Source: Pictodentalium vernedei (Eukaryota > Mollusca > Scaphopoda > Dentaliida > Dentaliidae). Taken from it: 64,000 nucleotides of DNA. The translations under genes were made by a program, and so were the position numbers. Shown here piece after piece: positions 55,261 to 64,000 of the stretch; positions within the stretch are counted from its first letter, which is position 1; each line of letters begins with the position of its first letter. The notes beneath the pieces were generated by a model. The model was not told the DNA's origin and made no database searches. It saw nothing but the letters and a program-made list of their open reading frames with translations. The DNA lies in contig CM062296.1 in the NCBI GenBank assembly GCA_031216915.1, positions 663,029,838 through 663,093,837 on the forward strand, read 5' to 3'.

Positions 55261-56317
55261 ATAATCACAATACAGTACAGCCATTGTGAACTTGGCGTAA
55301 TTCATACGAGGACAGTGATGTCGACGTATGTGTCTACCAGGAAATAAAAATCACCATCAGCAAAATTTTAAGGAATGAAGCACAGGGTTGTACCAGGAGC
55401 TTTATTAATTAAAGTTTTGATGATTATTCCTATAAATAGTTTTTGAAATCTACTATGAGCATCCATGGCAAACATTGCTCACCCGTGGAAAGTGACCAGT
55501 CCACGGCGGCCGTACTGTACATGTTTTAGATCAAGTGTATTCAATCTTGCATACCATTGCCAACTTGTAAGGACTTATGCACACGGCACTGATTGTGGAA
55601 TACAGATACCAGTACAGTACCGGACTAACTAGAAACAGGAAAAAATTCACCATGTGGTCAAGTTTACGAATGTATTTTCATAGTCTATTTGAAATGTTTG
55701 GTTTCTCTGGGAGGAGTATAAAAGAAAAAATAGATGAAGATGATCTTTTTTAAAGAATTGCCGTATAAGATTAGCTGAAGAGTTACCAGAAAAAGAACCC
55801 CAAAATAATACGACTCTTAAATATTTTAACCAGAGACAACTGTTAGTATGGAGGTAGCTTAGACCAATTTTTGTGAGGAGCTTGCACATGATCGAAAACA
55901 AGGCCACATAGAGATATTGTCTGTTTCAGAAATGAAGTCTTTAATTTTGTTAAATACTCATTTATGAAATTAATTACATTGTTAATAAAAGCATGTGAAG
56001 TGTATTAAATAAATGCCAAAAAACCCTCCAAACAATATCCAGCTCCCACTATAATATGCTGCAATAATTCAGATGTTTTCATTTCACTATCTGTAAACTT
56101 GATGCCAACATAAAACTTGGGGAAAGGACTTGATTCCGTGAGGGAACCTTGATTCTTAAATCTGAAAAGCAATTTCCAAACAATCTTAACATTTTAATCA
56201 TTTTGGAAATTATTTTTCATATACACTAGAGGTGCTATATCAGGTTGATTTGCAGTATGATTCCCAGGATTCGAGTGAGATTTATTTTATGAGAATTCAC
56301 TTAGAATTGCCTGAAAA
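55261..56317. other. Intergenic or intronic, no gene recognised
   Basis: Nothing supported up to the left boundary of the DIRS-type element. Confidence 0.35.
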
Positions 56318-56341
56318 GTTCAAAATTTATAGTAATTTATA

Positions 56342-56545
56342 TATTTTTTATACTTACCAATGACCCAGACATAGCTGGTGCTAATTCTCAAAAATCTAGG
56401 GCCAAACACAAATTTTGCCCCCCAATCCCCACAATTTGCATCTAAAACCGAAAAAATCATGTCCTAAATGGTCCTCCATACTTTTCCTCCACTGCGCATG
56501 CGCAGTGTCAAGGAGGTCTCGAAATTGGTGCCAATTATCATTCTT
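56342..56545. repeat. DIRS inverted terminal repeat, coding 3' side
   Basis: Carries TACCAATGACCCAGACATAG, GGTCCTCCATACTTTTCCTC and the CACTGCGCATGCGCAGTG palindrome; complementary over about 200 bp to 63270-63473 with few differences. Confidence 0.95.
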
Positions 56546-56619
56546 ACAAGCAGTGCCTGGTCAGCGCTATGTACTCAGCGGGGAGGTATGAGTTCCCAAC
56601 TCCTGGGAGGGCCATCCCC

Positions 56620-56701
56620 GTCTGGGTCATTGGTAAGTATAAAAAATATATAAATTACTATAAATATTTTAACATTTTTATACTGTACCAATGACCCAGA
56701 C
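56620..56701. repeat. DIRS internal complementary region
   Basis: The left half (GTCTGGGTCATTGGTAAGTA onward) is the reverse complement of the element's left end, including the part outside the terminal repeat. The right half (ATTTTTATACTGTACC to GACCCAGAC) is the reverse complement of its right end. The two halves meet at AAC. In DIRS elements this region is thought to template joining of the ends into a circle. Confidence 0.9.
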
Positions 56702-57312
56702 AAAGCTGAATAGTAAAAAGGCTGGAGGGCCTAGGACATAGAGGAAAATCCAATAAGCTCAACTATATATAATAGAGTCATCCCCTCGAGGAGAAAAGGA
56801 GTATCAGGCTTTACATGTATCTTTCTTATTTATGATAAATTAGAAAGACACAACACCCTCCATAACTGAGCATAATAACATTCATGTTATAACATCCAGT
56901 ATAACCCTTTATACTAATTATTTTTAAAGTAAGCCAATAAATAAAGTTAGTCCAGAGAATTGAGACGCTTTATACTCTTTAAAAGTGTCCGAGGATTGTA
57001 TATTAACGCCCGTTTGACACGTGACATATACAAATGCTTCACACCGAGCTGCACTTTAAAAATATGACATGAATGAATTTTAAACATTAACTTTACACTT
57101 TAAAACCATCCCGGTAACAACTGAGAATTACTGACTCCAGAGGAGGTATCCCCTTGCTTTTCACTATAAAGCAGGTGACCTAAGGGAACACCCTCCCCCC
57201 CCCCCCCCCCCCCCCTTCCCCTTGCCTTGGGTCAAATAGCCCAGAGCGAAGAGGGCAGCAGGACGGAGTCACTGCCGGAACAGAAAGCCTGCATAACTAT
57301 AGTTGCAACTGT

Positions 57313-58423
57313 TTAGTGGACGACATTCTGAGCAACAGATAACGGACCTAAACAATGCAGGTCTCCAGAAATGGACTCAATATTTCTGAGATAAAAATTC
57401 GTGAATGTGAATGGCTGAGACCAATATCCAGCCTTCATTAAATCTGTAATAGCAACACTATTTGCGTAAACCCAAGATGTAGAAAGAGCTCTTACTTCAT
57501 GAGCCGAAATCTTAAGCACAGACTGCTGAGTTGAAGATAGATTATCATAAGCAGTACGGATAGTTAATTGAATCCATCTAGCAATAGAATGGACCGTAAT
57601 GTCCTTTCTATTAGGCATCAGAGACAGAAAGAAGCATTTTCGTCCCTTCCTGATAAACTGAGATCTTCGTTTATAAATACGTAAAGCTCTAACCGGACAG
57701 AGTAAAGGCGGAAGGGCCTTAATAACAATAGGTTCCGGATATTTATTAGGAGCCTGATTCTTAGCCAAAAATCCAACATCAGTAGTAAAGGTAATAGTGT
57801 TCCCGACACTACGATAGTGAGAATCGTCCACAGATAGTGCATGAAGCTCACTGACTCTTCTAGCAGAAGAGAAAGCTAAGAGAAATGCTGTCTTATAAGA
57901 CAAGAATTTGAAATCGACTGTCTCAAGAGGCTCAAATGGCTTTTCTTTTAGTTTAAGAAGAACCCAAGCTAAATTCCATTTAGGAATTAATCTAAGGGTT
58001 CTAGGGTTCTAGATCTATTTATCGAGAAATTTCTAACTAATTTAGATAAAGAGACATTAGATCCAATTTGTAAACTATCATGGTGTGCATAGGTATCAGA
58101 TAACATAGACCTATAACCTTTAATAGTAACAGGCTGCAGTTTGATCTCGTCAAACAAGTATACTAGAAAGTTTGCAATGTCTGGTATGGAGGCATCAAAA
58201 TATCAACAGAATGATCCCTACACCAACGCCGAAAGACCTTCCACTTAGCCGCATAGTTTAGCGAAGAGGAGGTCCTCCTACAGTTAGAAATCGCGTCCAC
58301 TACTCGTCCTGTAAAATGCTTGCCGTGCAAGAAGGACCTCACAACGGCAATACGTGAAGGTTGAGGCCTTGCGGGTTGTGATGTAGTTGACGAAATTTCC
58401 CCTGCGAAAGAAGATCCTCTCAT
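57313..58423 (-). pseudogene. DIRS tyrosine recombinase, frameshifted
   Basis: Would integrate the circular DNA copy of the element. The ATG at 58421-58423 overlaps the TGA of the upstream RT frame as ATGA. The N-terminal part (to 58163) has a helical DNA-binding core with YAAKWKVFRRWCRDH. The C-terminal part (57903-57313) holds the catalytic residues: Arg in FSSARRVSELH, the HxxR motif in SAHEVRALSTSW, Trp in AGYWSQP and Tyr in FTNFYLRNI. This is the R-H-R-W-Y set typical of DIRS recombinases. Two lesions are visible. A probable one-base loss in an A run near 58197-58201 ends the first frame at 58163. An 8-bp tandem duplication (AGGGTTCT at 57995-58002 and 58003-58010) breaks the frame in the middle. 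The apparent start at 57903 is not a real start. About 365 residues if both lesions are ignored. Confidence 0.9.
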
Positions 58424-60406
58424 GGAGGAAGTTTTCGCGGTAAGTCCCACAGCAAACACCTGAGTAGATTTATCCACGGTCTCTGTGGAGACAGAGATGC
58501 TACCAATAGAATTTTGCATTGAGATTGTTTTATCTTTAGCAATATCTGCTGAATCAACGGCGCTGGAGGATACGCATATCCTATCATTCCGTCCCACGAG
58601 ATCGATAGAGCGTCTACTGCATATGCTCGGGGATGCGGACATGAAGACACATACGTCTGCAACTGATTGTTGAGTTGTGTCGCAAATAAGTCTATCATTG
58701 GCCGCTCCCATTGGTAGCAAATCTGATTGAATACCTGTTTGTTGAGAGTCCATTCTGACGGCAACAAGTGACCCTTCCGTGAAAGGGAGTCTGCTAATAC
58801 ATTCAGACGACCCGGAATATGATGGACCGAAAGTAGAACTTGGTGTTCTAGAACAAACAGAAGGATTCTTTCCGTTAAATTGAATAACGGAATGGAATGA
58901 GTGCCTCCCTGGTTCCGAATATACGCAACTACTGTCGTATTGTCGGACAGGATTTGCTTTCTGAATAAAGTTCATACAATGACGTAGTGCAAGCCAAATT
59001 GACATCATTTCCTTGATGTTTATGTGCTTGCCTAGGAACTGCGGATCCCAAAGACCCTGGCACTTCGAATCCGTTGGGATCAATGTTGCACCCCAACCTG
59101 TTTGACTGGCATCCGTCATAATCGTAAAACTCGGAACCGGCAACTGCAGTGGGACTCCCTGAGTCAACCACTGAATGTTTGCCCAAGTCTGAATCTCTTG
59201 TTTCACTTGATTTGACAAGAGAACGTCTATATCGAGCGAATGAATCTTTACACTCCAATTCTGAGTCAAGAAAATTTGGAGAGGACGAGTGCGTAACCGC
59301 CCCATCGGAATGAGATCTGCAGCAGCTCCGCACAGACCTATCAGTCTCATGAACTCTCTCGCTGTGACTTTGTCTGAGTGAAGACAATAGCGAGCGTAAC
59401 AACTGATTAATTTCGCTCTGGTTAACGGCAGACGAACGAGATTGTTGTGCATCTCGAAGCTCATTCCCAGATGAGTGAATGACTTGGACGGCACCAGATC
59501 CGACTTCTCCTCGTTTATTATAAAACCGAGACGTCGGAGTAATAGAAGCAGATTCTGCACATCGTTCTGAAGCGTTAACTCTTTGCCGTACCTCTGAAGA
59601 ATGTCGTCCAGGTAGGCCGACGTTACCGCAGACGAATGAGCTCGGAAATATATCATTACCGAGTTCATTATTCGAGTGAAAGCACAGGGCGCTAGGTTCA
59701 AACCGAAGCACATCGCTCGGAACTGATATACAACTCCTAGGACTGCGAAGCGTAGATACTTTCTGAATGTTGGATGTACCATGACGTGAAAGTACGCATC
59801 CTTGAGATCTATGCTTGTAGCATAGTCGTTCACCCGAATACTCGCTCTGACTGATCGAATTGTCTCCATATAGAACTTCGGAGCGACGATCAGCTTGTTT
59901 ATCCAGCTCAGATCTATGACTGGACGGAACGAGCCGTCTGGTTTCGGAACCAGAAACAGATGGCTGTAGAAACCCGGTGATTCCTGGTCTTCTACGACCT
60001 CTACCGCATTCTTCTCCAGAAGAGACTGTACTTCTGATAAAAGAGCGTCTCTTTTCTGTGGATTCGACGGAAGCCGAGTCCATTTTGGACTTTGAGTTAA
60101 CGGAGGCTTTCGTTTGAAGGATATTCTTAGTCCTTCTGAAATTACTCCTCGAACCCAGGGGTCGTCCGTAATTGACACCCACTCGTTTATAAAACTCGAT
60201 AATCTTCCGCCTACCGGAACACGATAGAGGTTCAAACCATCACCTCCTGGACCTGCGAGGCTTGCGGAAGGAGAAACTACGTCCTCCACGACCCGAACCT
60301 CACCCCGTCGACCTAGGGACATCTGACCGGTAATCTCGGCCAGAAGAACGTCCCCCACGAGAGTCGCTGCCTTGACAGTCTCTAGAATAAGACCTAGAGG
60401 ACGCAT
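58420..60406 (-). pseudogene. DIRS reverse transcriptase-RNase H-methyltransferase-like polyprotein, one frameshift
   Basis: Copies the element's RNA into DNA. From 60406: GGRLSSFINEW leads into the RT domain (about residues 115-330), with SIDLKDAYFH (first catalytic Asp, residue 200) and YLDD (265-268) replacing the commoner YADD. RNase H follows with Asp 432 in TDASQTGWGA and Glu 466 in NIKEMMSIW. After about residue 481 (about 58960) an extra base shifts the frame. In the next frame, RNase H finishes with AYIRNQGGTHS and HIPGRLNVLADSLSRKGH. A domain with PMIDLFATQLNNQL, VDALSISW and YAYPPAPLI follows. This resembles the phage Dam-like adenine methyltransferase domain described in DIRS elements, with YPP where the catalytic PP motif lies; activity is doubtful. 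It ends TGA at 58420. The first 107 bp overlap the Gag-like frame at +1. Confidence 0.9.
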
Positions 60407-61628
60407 AGGAACCTCTATAGGAACTTCTCTTGGGCGTACTTGTCCCAGAAGTGCCTGTCTTACTTTTTTCTGCTGTATCCGGCTTTTTGGAAGCGGATTT
60501 GAAAAGCAGAGAATCCGAAGCTTTCTTAGTTATCTTATCATAGATTGCTGAAAGCTTGCCGTCGAAGAGAAGCTCTCCGGAGACCGAAGCGATTCTGAGA
60601 GAGTTCTTCACCTTACCATCCACGCGCGTGGATGTAGCTAGGGCTGCGTCACGTCTAACCAACTCCAGGTTTGCCACTGAAAGGGCGGAGTTATACGTGG
60701 AATAAGCTACTGCCCTTGAAAGAAGTCTTAATGAGGATTGTATATCCTGGAATTCTTTCCCTTGAAGACGCAATGATAACGCCTTAGTAAGGTGATCTGC
60801 GTATGATAAGGCGTCTAAGTTAACTCTGTTAGATATTATTGTCGTTTCCAACGTGGTTGGAATTGACATAGACGACGGTATAGACAATTCCAAGTCTTCA
60901 GCCTCGTCGTCTAGACGCAGAGGAACTCTCGGTATGCCCTGTCCTGCCGTTTCGAATTTATTCCTTGAATTGATGAAAGGCAGATTTAGGGCATTTGCGG
61001 ATAAGAAACCAGACTTGCCCGTTTTGGTAGCAAGCTTATAAATAGCGTCGTTCAATAATTCAAATGTTCTTGTGACCTTATTGGACTGTGTCGGAAACTC
61101 AGGGACGATGTCCCTGAACCGATCAAAAAATTCTGTGTCCAATGACGCTATCAGTCTCTTATCCGGCATCGCAGCATTCTGGTCCGACGGAACAACCTCT
61201 GGAAGGTAATGCCGGATAAAATCTATGGCAGCTTTATGTTGTTCTGAAAGAGAAAGCTCCAAATCCTCCGAATCCCTTTCGCCATCCTGTCGGACTCTAT
61301 GAAGTTCTCGGTCGTCCGTACCCGATGCTCCGGCGGAGCGTACCGACCCAGCGTCGTCGGATAATTCCTGATCCGACAGAGATTCTGTCGTTTGCTGGGA
61401 TGCTGCGATAAGTTGTGCTATTTGGGATAGCACTTCCGTCACTGAGGCCTGTGGAGTAGCGGTCTTACGTTGCTTTGCCGCTGGAAGCTCCATGTACGTT
61501 GACTTCTGCATACTTCTTTTATGCGAACGTCCGGAGTCTACAGGCCTCGTGTCCCTGGCTACCGGATGGTGTGACCTGGTCACCGTGGAATCCCTGATCA
61601 GCAAAGCTGGCTGGATATCCGTGGTCAC
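60300..61628 (-). CDS. DIRS Gag-like protein, main part
   Basis: Presumed structural protein of the DIRS element. The open frame starts with non-ATG codons near 61690 (the first ATG is at about residue 40 of the 61628 frame, before QKSTYMELPA), so its true start is unclear. It may join the upstream zinc-finger frame by splicing or a +1 shift. Features: a polar, Ser/Glu-rich N-terminus to about residue 130; a helical region with HKAAIDFIRHYLPEVVPSD; a conserved helical block LSLRLQGKEFQDIQSSLRLL and RAVAYSTYNSALSVANLEL, which resembles the Gag-like region of other DIRS and Ngaro elements; and an SR/RGG-like basic tail (YASSRSYSRDCQGSDSRGGR) that could bind RNA. It overlaps the RT frame by 107 bp in the +1 frame. 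No internal lesion seen. Confidence 0.75.
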   Translation of the reverse strand: MTTDIQPALLIRDSTVTRSHHPVARDTRPVDSGRSHKRSMQKSTYMELPAAKQRKTATPQASVTEVLSQIAQLIAASQQTTESLSDQELSDDAGSVRSAGASGTDDRELHRVRQDGERDSEDLELSLSEQHKAAIDFIRHYLPEVVPSDQNAAMPDKRLIASLDTEFFDRFRDIVPEFPTQSNKVTRTFELLNDAIYKLATKTGKSGFLSANALNLPFINSRNKFETAGQGIPRVPLRLDDEAEDLELSIPSSMSIPTTLETTIISNRVNLDALSYADHLTKALSLRLQGKEFQDIQSSLRLLSRAVAYSTYNSALSVANLELVRRDAALATSTRVDGKVKNSLRIASVSGELLFDGKLSAIYDKITKKASDSLLFKSASKKPDTAEKSKTGTSGTSTPKRSSYRGSYASSRSYSRDCQGSDSRGGRSSGRDYRSDVPRSTG

Positions 61629-61845
61629 GTAGCCAAGGTGCGGTCGTGTGCGCTGCCGTGAGGATGAGGAAGCCTTATCGGCAGTCTATCCGGACTGTCT
61701 ATATAACGGAGCGTCCCGAGCAGTGGACGTATGCTCCGAATGCGAAACGATTTGTACCACAACATCTGGTCCCAGATGTTGTTGTACGAGAGAGGGACCT
61801 CTCTCGCTCGCAGCCCGGGTGGACCTGGACGAGCTAGGAACCGGA

Positions 61846-62430
61846 CTAAATAGGCTTCCTCCGTTCTCTCCTCTGATCCGTCGTCACTGGGTGTGCACTT
61901 TGTCTTATTATAGTGCTTGCATCACCCAAATCTCCTTCCTGGACCGCAACGGACGAACCCGGCTGCCGAGCCATTCGATGAATGGTCGCTACACCGGGCG
62001 AGCTAGCGGACGCCAATGCCGTCGATCCTACTAGGGACCTCTTAGGCAATTGACGTATTTTCATGAGCACTTTTGCCGCTAGCTCTTCATTTAACTGTGA
62101 TGACGGAGGTACACTTTTGGAAGACATCACGGAAACATCACCCTGTTCTTGTTCCTCTGAAATACAGATTGATAAACTAGAGTGACCCTGCGGAGAAAGG
62201 ACCGGCATGGCCTTTTCCCCGCTAACAACATACCGTGACACACGTTTCCAATGTTTGTCATCCCAATTGACACATACTGAACAGGAGTTAGTGCGAGTAC
62301 ACTGACTACAATTAATACAATGATTATGAAAGTCAGAGGAAGATTTCCTCTTATTACAATTTGAACAATATCCTTTCATTGTGAAAAGAACACAAAAAGT
62401 CCTAGTACTCGCACCAACCCCTGAAAACAA
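61846..62430 (-). CDS. DIRS Gag-like N-terminal zinc-binding ORF
   Basis: The first frame of the DIRS element. The likely start is the second Met (residue 18, MKGYCSNC). Near the N-terminus are paired cysteines at residues 22, 25, 38, 41, 44, 50 and 53 (YCSNCNKRK, HCINCSQC, SCSVCVNW). This is a compact zinc-binding module followed by basic WKRVSRYV. The rest is Ser/Gln-rich and ends ERRKPI before a stop at 61846. The next frame (61628-60300) is in the +1 frame 217 bp downstream. The two may be one Gag protein divided by an intron, a programmed shift or a lesion. The gap contains an AACATCTGG-TCCCAGATGTT hairpin (about 61760-61785). Confidence 0.65.
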   Translation of the reverse strand: MFSGVGASTRTFCVLFTMKGYCSNCNKRKSSSDFHNHCINCSQCTRTNSCSVCVNWDDKHWKRVSRYVVSGEKAMPVLSPQGHSSLSICISEEQEQGDVSVMSSKSVPPSSQLNEELAAKVLMKIRQLPKRSLVGSTALASASSPGVATIHRMARQPGSSVAVQEGDLGDASTIIRQSAHPVTTDQRRERRKPI

Positions 62431-63269
62431 AGATACATAATAACATGATCCATGAAAATAGAAAAAATAATTAAAATAAAAAAAATTTCTGGAAAAAATA
62501 TTTTTTCAGAAAAGCCCAAGTTTCTGAAAGTAACGTTGAGCCCCAATGGATCCCAAAAAGCCTAAGTGTGGACAAAATTTTTTAAAATATTTCAAAAAAA
62601 TTAATGCAACACTTACGTATAATAATAATGTATCTTGTTATGATTAAGCTAATACAAAGACAAGAAAATCCCTCTCAACAGAAACCGTTGTCAATGTAAA
62701 CAAGAAGTGTATAAACACCAGAAACATGACTCCAGGCACTGATAACCATGGCCCGAAATCAGTTACCAATAACACACTATCTGATGCAAAACAGAGACTT
62801 CCAGGGAAAAAACTGCAGAACAATAGATGGTAGATGCAGAACACTATGCCTAAACACCCATGGGTGAGGACGTAAACATGGGGAAAAGAACAGAATTCAT
62901 TCTGTTACCCAGCTAAAACTCCCAAGAAATTTTAGTAATAATATTACAGAAAATATGCCAAAAGCATGGGAGAATAGCAAGGGGGGACTTAAAGGAAAGG
63001 GAGAGAGGAAACACTGAACAAGCAGTGTAACTTTATAGCAAGAATGACAACAACAGGCCCATGCCTCGAAATTAGGCAACATAACATAATTTCGTAAAAA
63101 CAATTTTAAGTTACAGCCCTGATTATTTCCTGCCACTCATTTTTCCTCTCCTCCTCCTATTTCCTCTTTAGATCCACCATTTCTCTAATATTTACGTGTC
63201 TGGCATCATTTAAACTGAGATTTACAAGCACAAATATCAGTCAGATGTGAACTGATGAAGGGCCAAACA
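62431..63269 (-). other. DIRS 5' leader between terminal repeat and Gag ORF
   Basis: About 840 bp with no convincing ORF. It is AT-rich and contains runs of A and T near 62455-62505. It probably holds the promoter and 5' untranslated region of the element; no specific signal is asserted. Confidence 0.5.
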
Positions 63270-63473
63270 AAGAATAATAATTGGTGCCAATTTCGAGACC
63301 TCCTTGACACTGCGCATGCGCAGTGGAGGAAAAGTATGGAGGACCATTTAGGACATGATTTTTTCAGTTTTAGATGCAAATTTTGGGGATTGGGGGGCAA
63401 AATTTGTGTTTGGCCCTAGATTTTTGAGAATTAGCACCAGCTATGTCTGGGTCATTGGTACAGTATAAAAATA
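63270..63473. repeat. DIRS inverted terminal repeat, coding 5' side
   Basis: Complement of 56342-56545: AATTGGTGCCAATTTCGAG, the CACTGCGCATGCGCAGTG palindrome, GAATTAGCACCAGCTATG and TGGGTCATTGGTACAGTA. It diverges from the internal complementary region just after AGTATAAAAAT, which sets the boundary. Confidence 0.95.
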
Positions 63474-63496
63474 TGGCACCATTTTGCCCCTAATAT

Positions 63497-63572
63497 CTGA
63501 CAGTTTTACAGGTGGAGGAAGCCATAATATCTGCAGAGAACGACCAAGCAGCAATGAGAAACTGTCAACATG
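63497..63572 (-). repeat. SINE body fragment, degraded
   Basis: TCTGACAGTTTTACAGGTGG then AGGAAGCC and GAGAACGACCAAGCAGCAATG and AACTGTCAAC follow the reversed SINE body order. Neither head nor tail is present. Confidence 0.5.
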
Positions 63573-63723
63573 CAGAGAATTATATTCAAATTTTTATTAT
63601 CTCTAACTCGTTGAGTGCTGGAAGCCACTATCATGGCTCTATTTAAAAGTGATGGAAAGCCACTTTAGTGGCTTAAAACTGTTTGCATTTGCTTGTTGTT
63701 TTCTCAGGAGTAACAAAAAACAA

Positions 63724-64000
63724 GAGACCCCAAGGGGTCTGAGAGCGCTCACCTGACATGGTAGCCTAAATACCAACCCAGAGAATTGATTTCAACAAGT
63801 TGCATCTGCTCCTCCTAAAAAAAGCTTATACCAAATATCCAAAGATTCTGACCAGTGGATCTAAAAAAAAAAAGAAGATTTTTAAAGAATATTCCTCATT
63901 ATTGAACTAACTTATAATTCGGGCTCCCACAGAGAGCCCATATATGAACCCAGGGACTTGGCTTTAACAAACTTGAATCTCACTCCCCTAAGGATGCTGC
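63724..64000 (+). mobile_element. GCTCACCTGAC-bounded element, second copy, cut by window end
   Basis: Starts GAGACCCCAAGGGGTCTGAG then GCGCTCACCTGAC, followed by TACCAAATATCCAAAGATTC, GACCAGTGGATCT, GAAGATTTTTAAAGAA and GGGCTCCCACAGAGAGCCC. Same layout as 19016-20809. The right end lies beyond the window. Confidence 0.75.

Larger units (their letters stand above)
56318..63473 (-). mobile_element. DIRS-type tyrosine-recombinase retrotransposon, nearly complete
   Basis: About 7.16 kb, coding on the minus strand. It has the three structural signs of DIRS elements. First, inverted terminal repeats of about 200 bp (56342-56545 and 63270-63473). Second, an internal complementary region (56620-56701) next to the 3' terminal repeat that is complementary to both outermost ends. 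Third, Gag-like, RT-RNase H and tyrosine recombinase frames in that order. The coding 3' end reads AAC at 56318-56320, and AAC also sits at the join of the two halves of the internal complementary region, which fits the circular-intermediate model for DIRS integration. The coding region carries at least three frame disruptions, so this copy is probably inactive unless they are assembly indels. Confidence 0.93.

Noticed and set aside
55647..55907. Upstream exon for the gene at 54257
   Set aside because: Open frame without convincing splice sites in the right phase and with no protein features.
58929..60182. 417-codon minus-strand ORF in a second frame
   Set aside because: It overlaps the RT-RNase H frame, which carries all the catalytic motifs. 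Its composition (Ser/Arg-rich, no domain) is that of a shadow frame.

Overview
This window comes from a eukaryotic genome, most likely a marine invertebrate. It holds no bacterial-style gene clusters. It is dominated by interspersed repeats: tRNA- and 5S-headed SINEs, Tc1-like, hAT-like and Helitron-like DNA transposons, a DIRS-type retrotransposon, and many fold-back MITEs. Host coding sequence is very sparse. The exact group cannot be fixed from the sequence alone; the repeat style would suit a lophotrochozoan, hemichordate or similar animal. A 100-N gap at 40853-40952 and many long G or C runs show this is a draft assembly.

Layout. 1-10 kb: three copies of a palindromic MITE bounded by TTAA and CCCTTTACC termini, a 21-bp palindromic minisatellite (5912-6310), and a decayed Tc1-like transposon (7097-8665) beside a degenerate tandem repeat. 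10.3-13.6 kb: a nested pair, with a Helitron-like element carrying a 153-bp tandem array inserted in a hAT-like element that has a perfect 8-bp target duplication. 13.7-25 kb: SINEs, a GA/GACA/GGAC microsatellite tract, a CCCTAA-rich block, a GCTCACCTGAC-bounded tandem element, and a hAT-type MITE. 25-30 kb: more MITEs and SINEs. 30.8-33.1 kb: the most gene-like unit, an intronless minus-strand reading frame with a FEN1/PIN-like acidic pattern, broken by two frameshifts and truncated at its 5' end. 33.8-40.5 kb: a second hAT MITE, a CpG-rich TTAA-bounded element, SINEs and a second decayed Tc1-like element. 40.5-56 kb: many small repeats, perfect hairpins, and one plausible terminal exon of a host gene on the minus strand (54257-54543). 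56.3-63.5 kb: a nearly complete DIRS-type retrotransposon on the minus strand, with inverted terminal repeats, an internal complementary region, Gag-like ORFs, RT-RNase H-methyltransferase-like and tyrosine recombinase regions.

Most mobile elements here can be delimited to the base by target-site duplications or terminal rules, so insertion order can be read: the Helitron entered a hAT element; SINEs entered the GCTCACC element, another short repeat (twice), and a GGAC-type repeat. The SINEs are modular. Two kinds of 5' head (tRNA-like or 5S rRNA-like) and two kinds of 3' tail are joined to one shared body, and all four combinations occur in this window.
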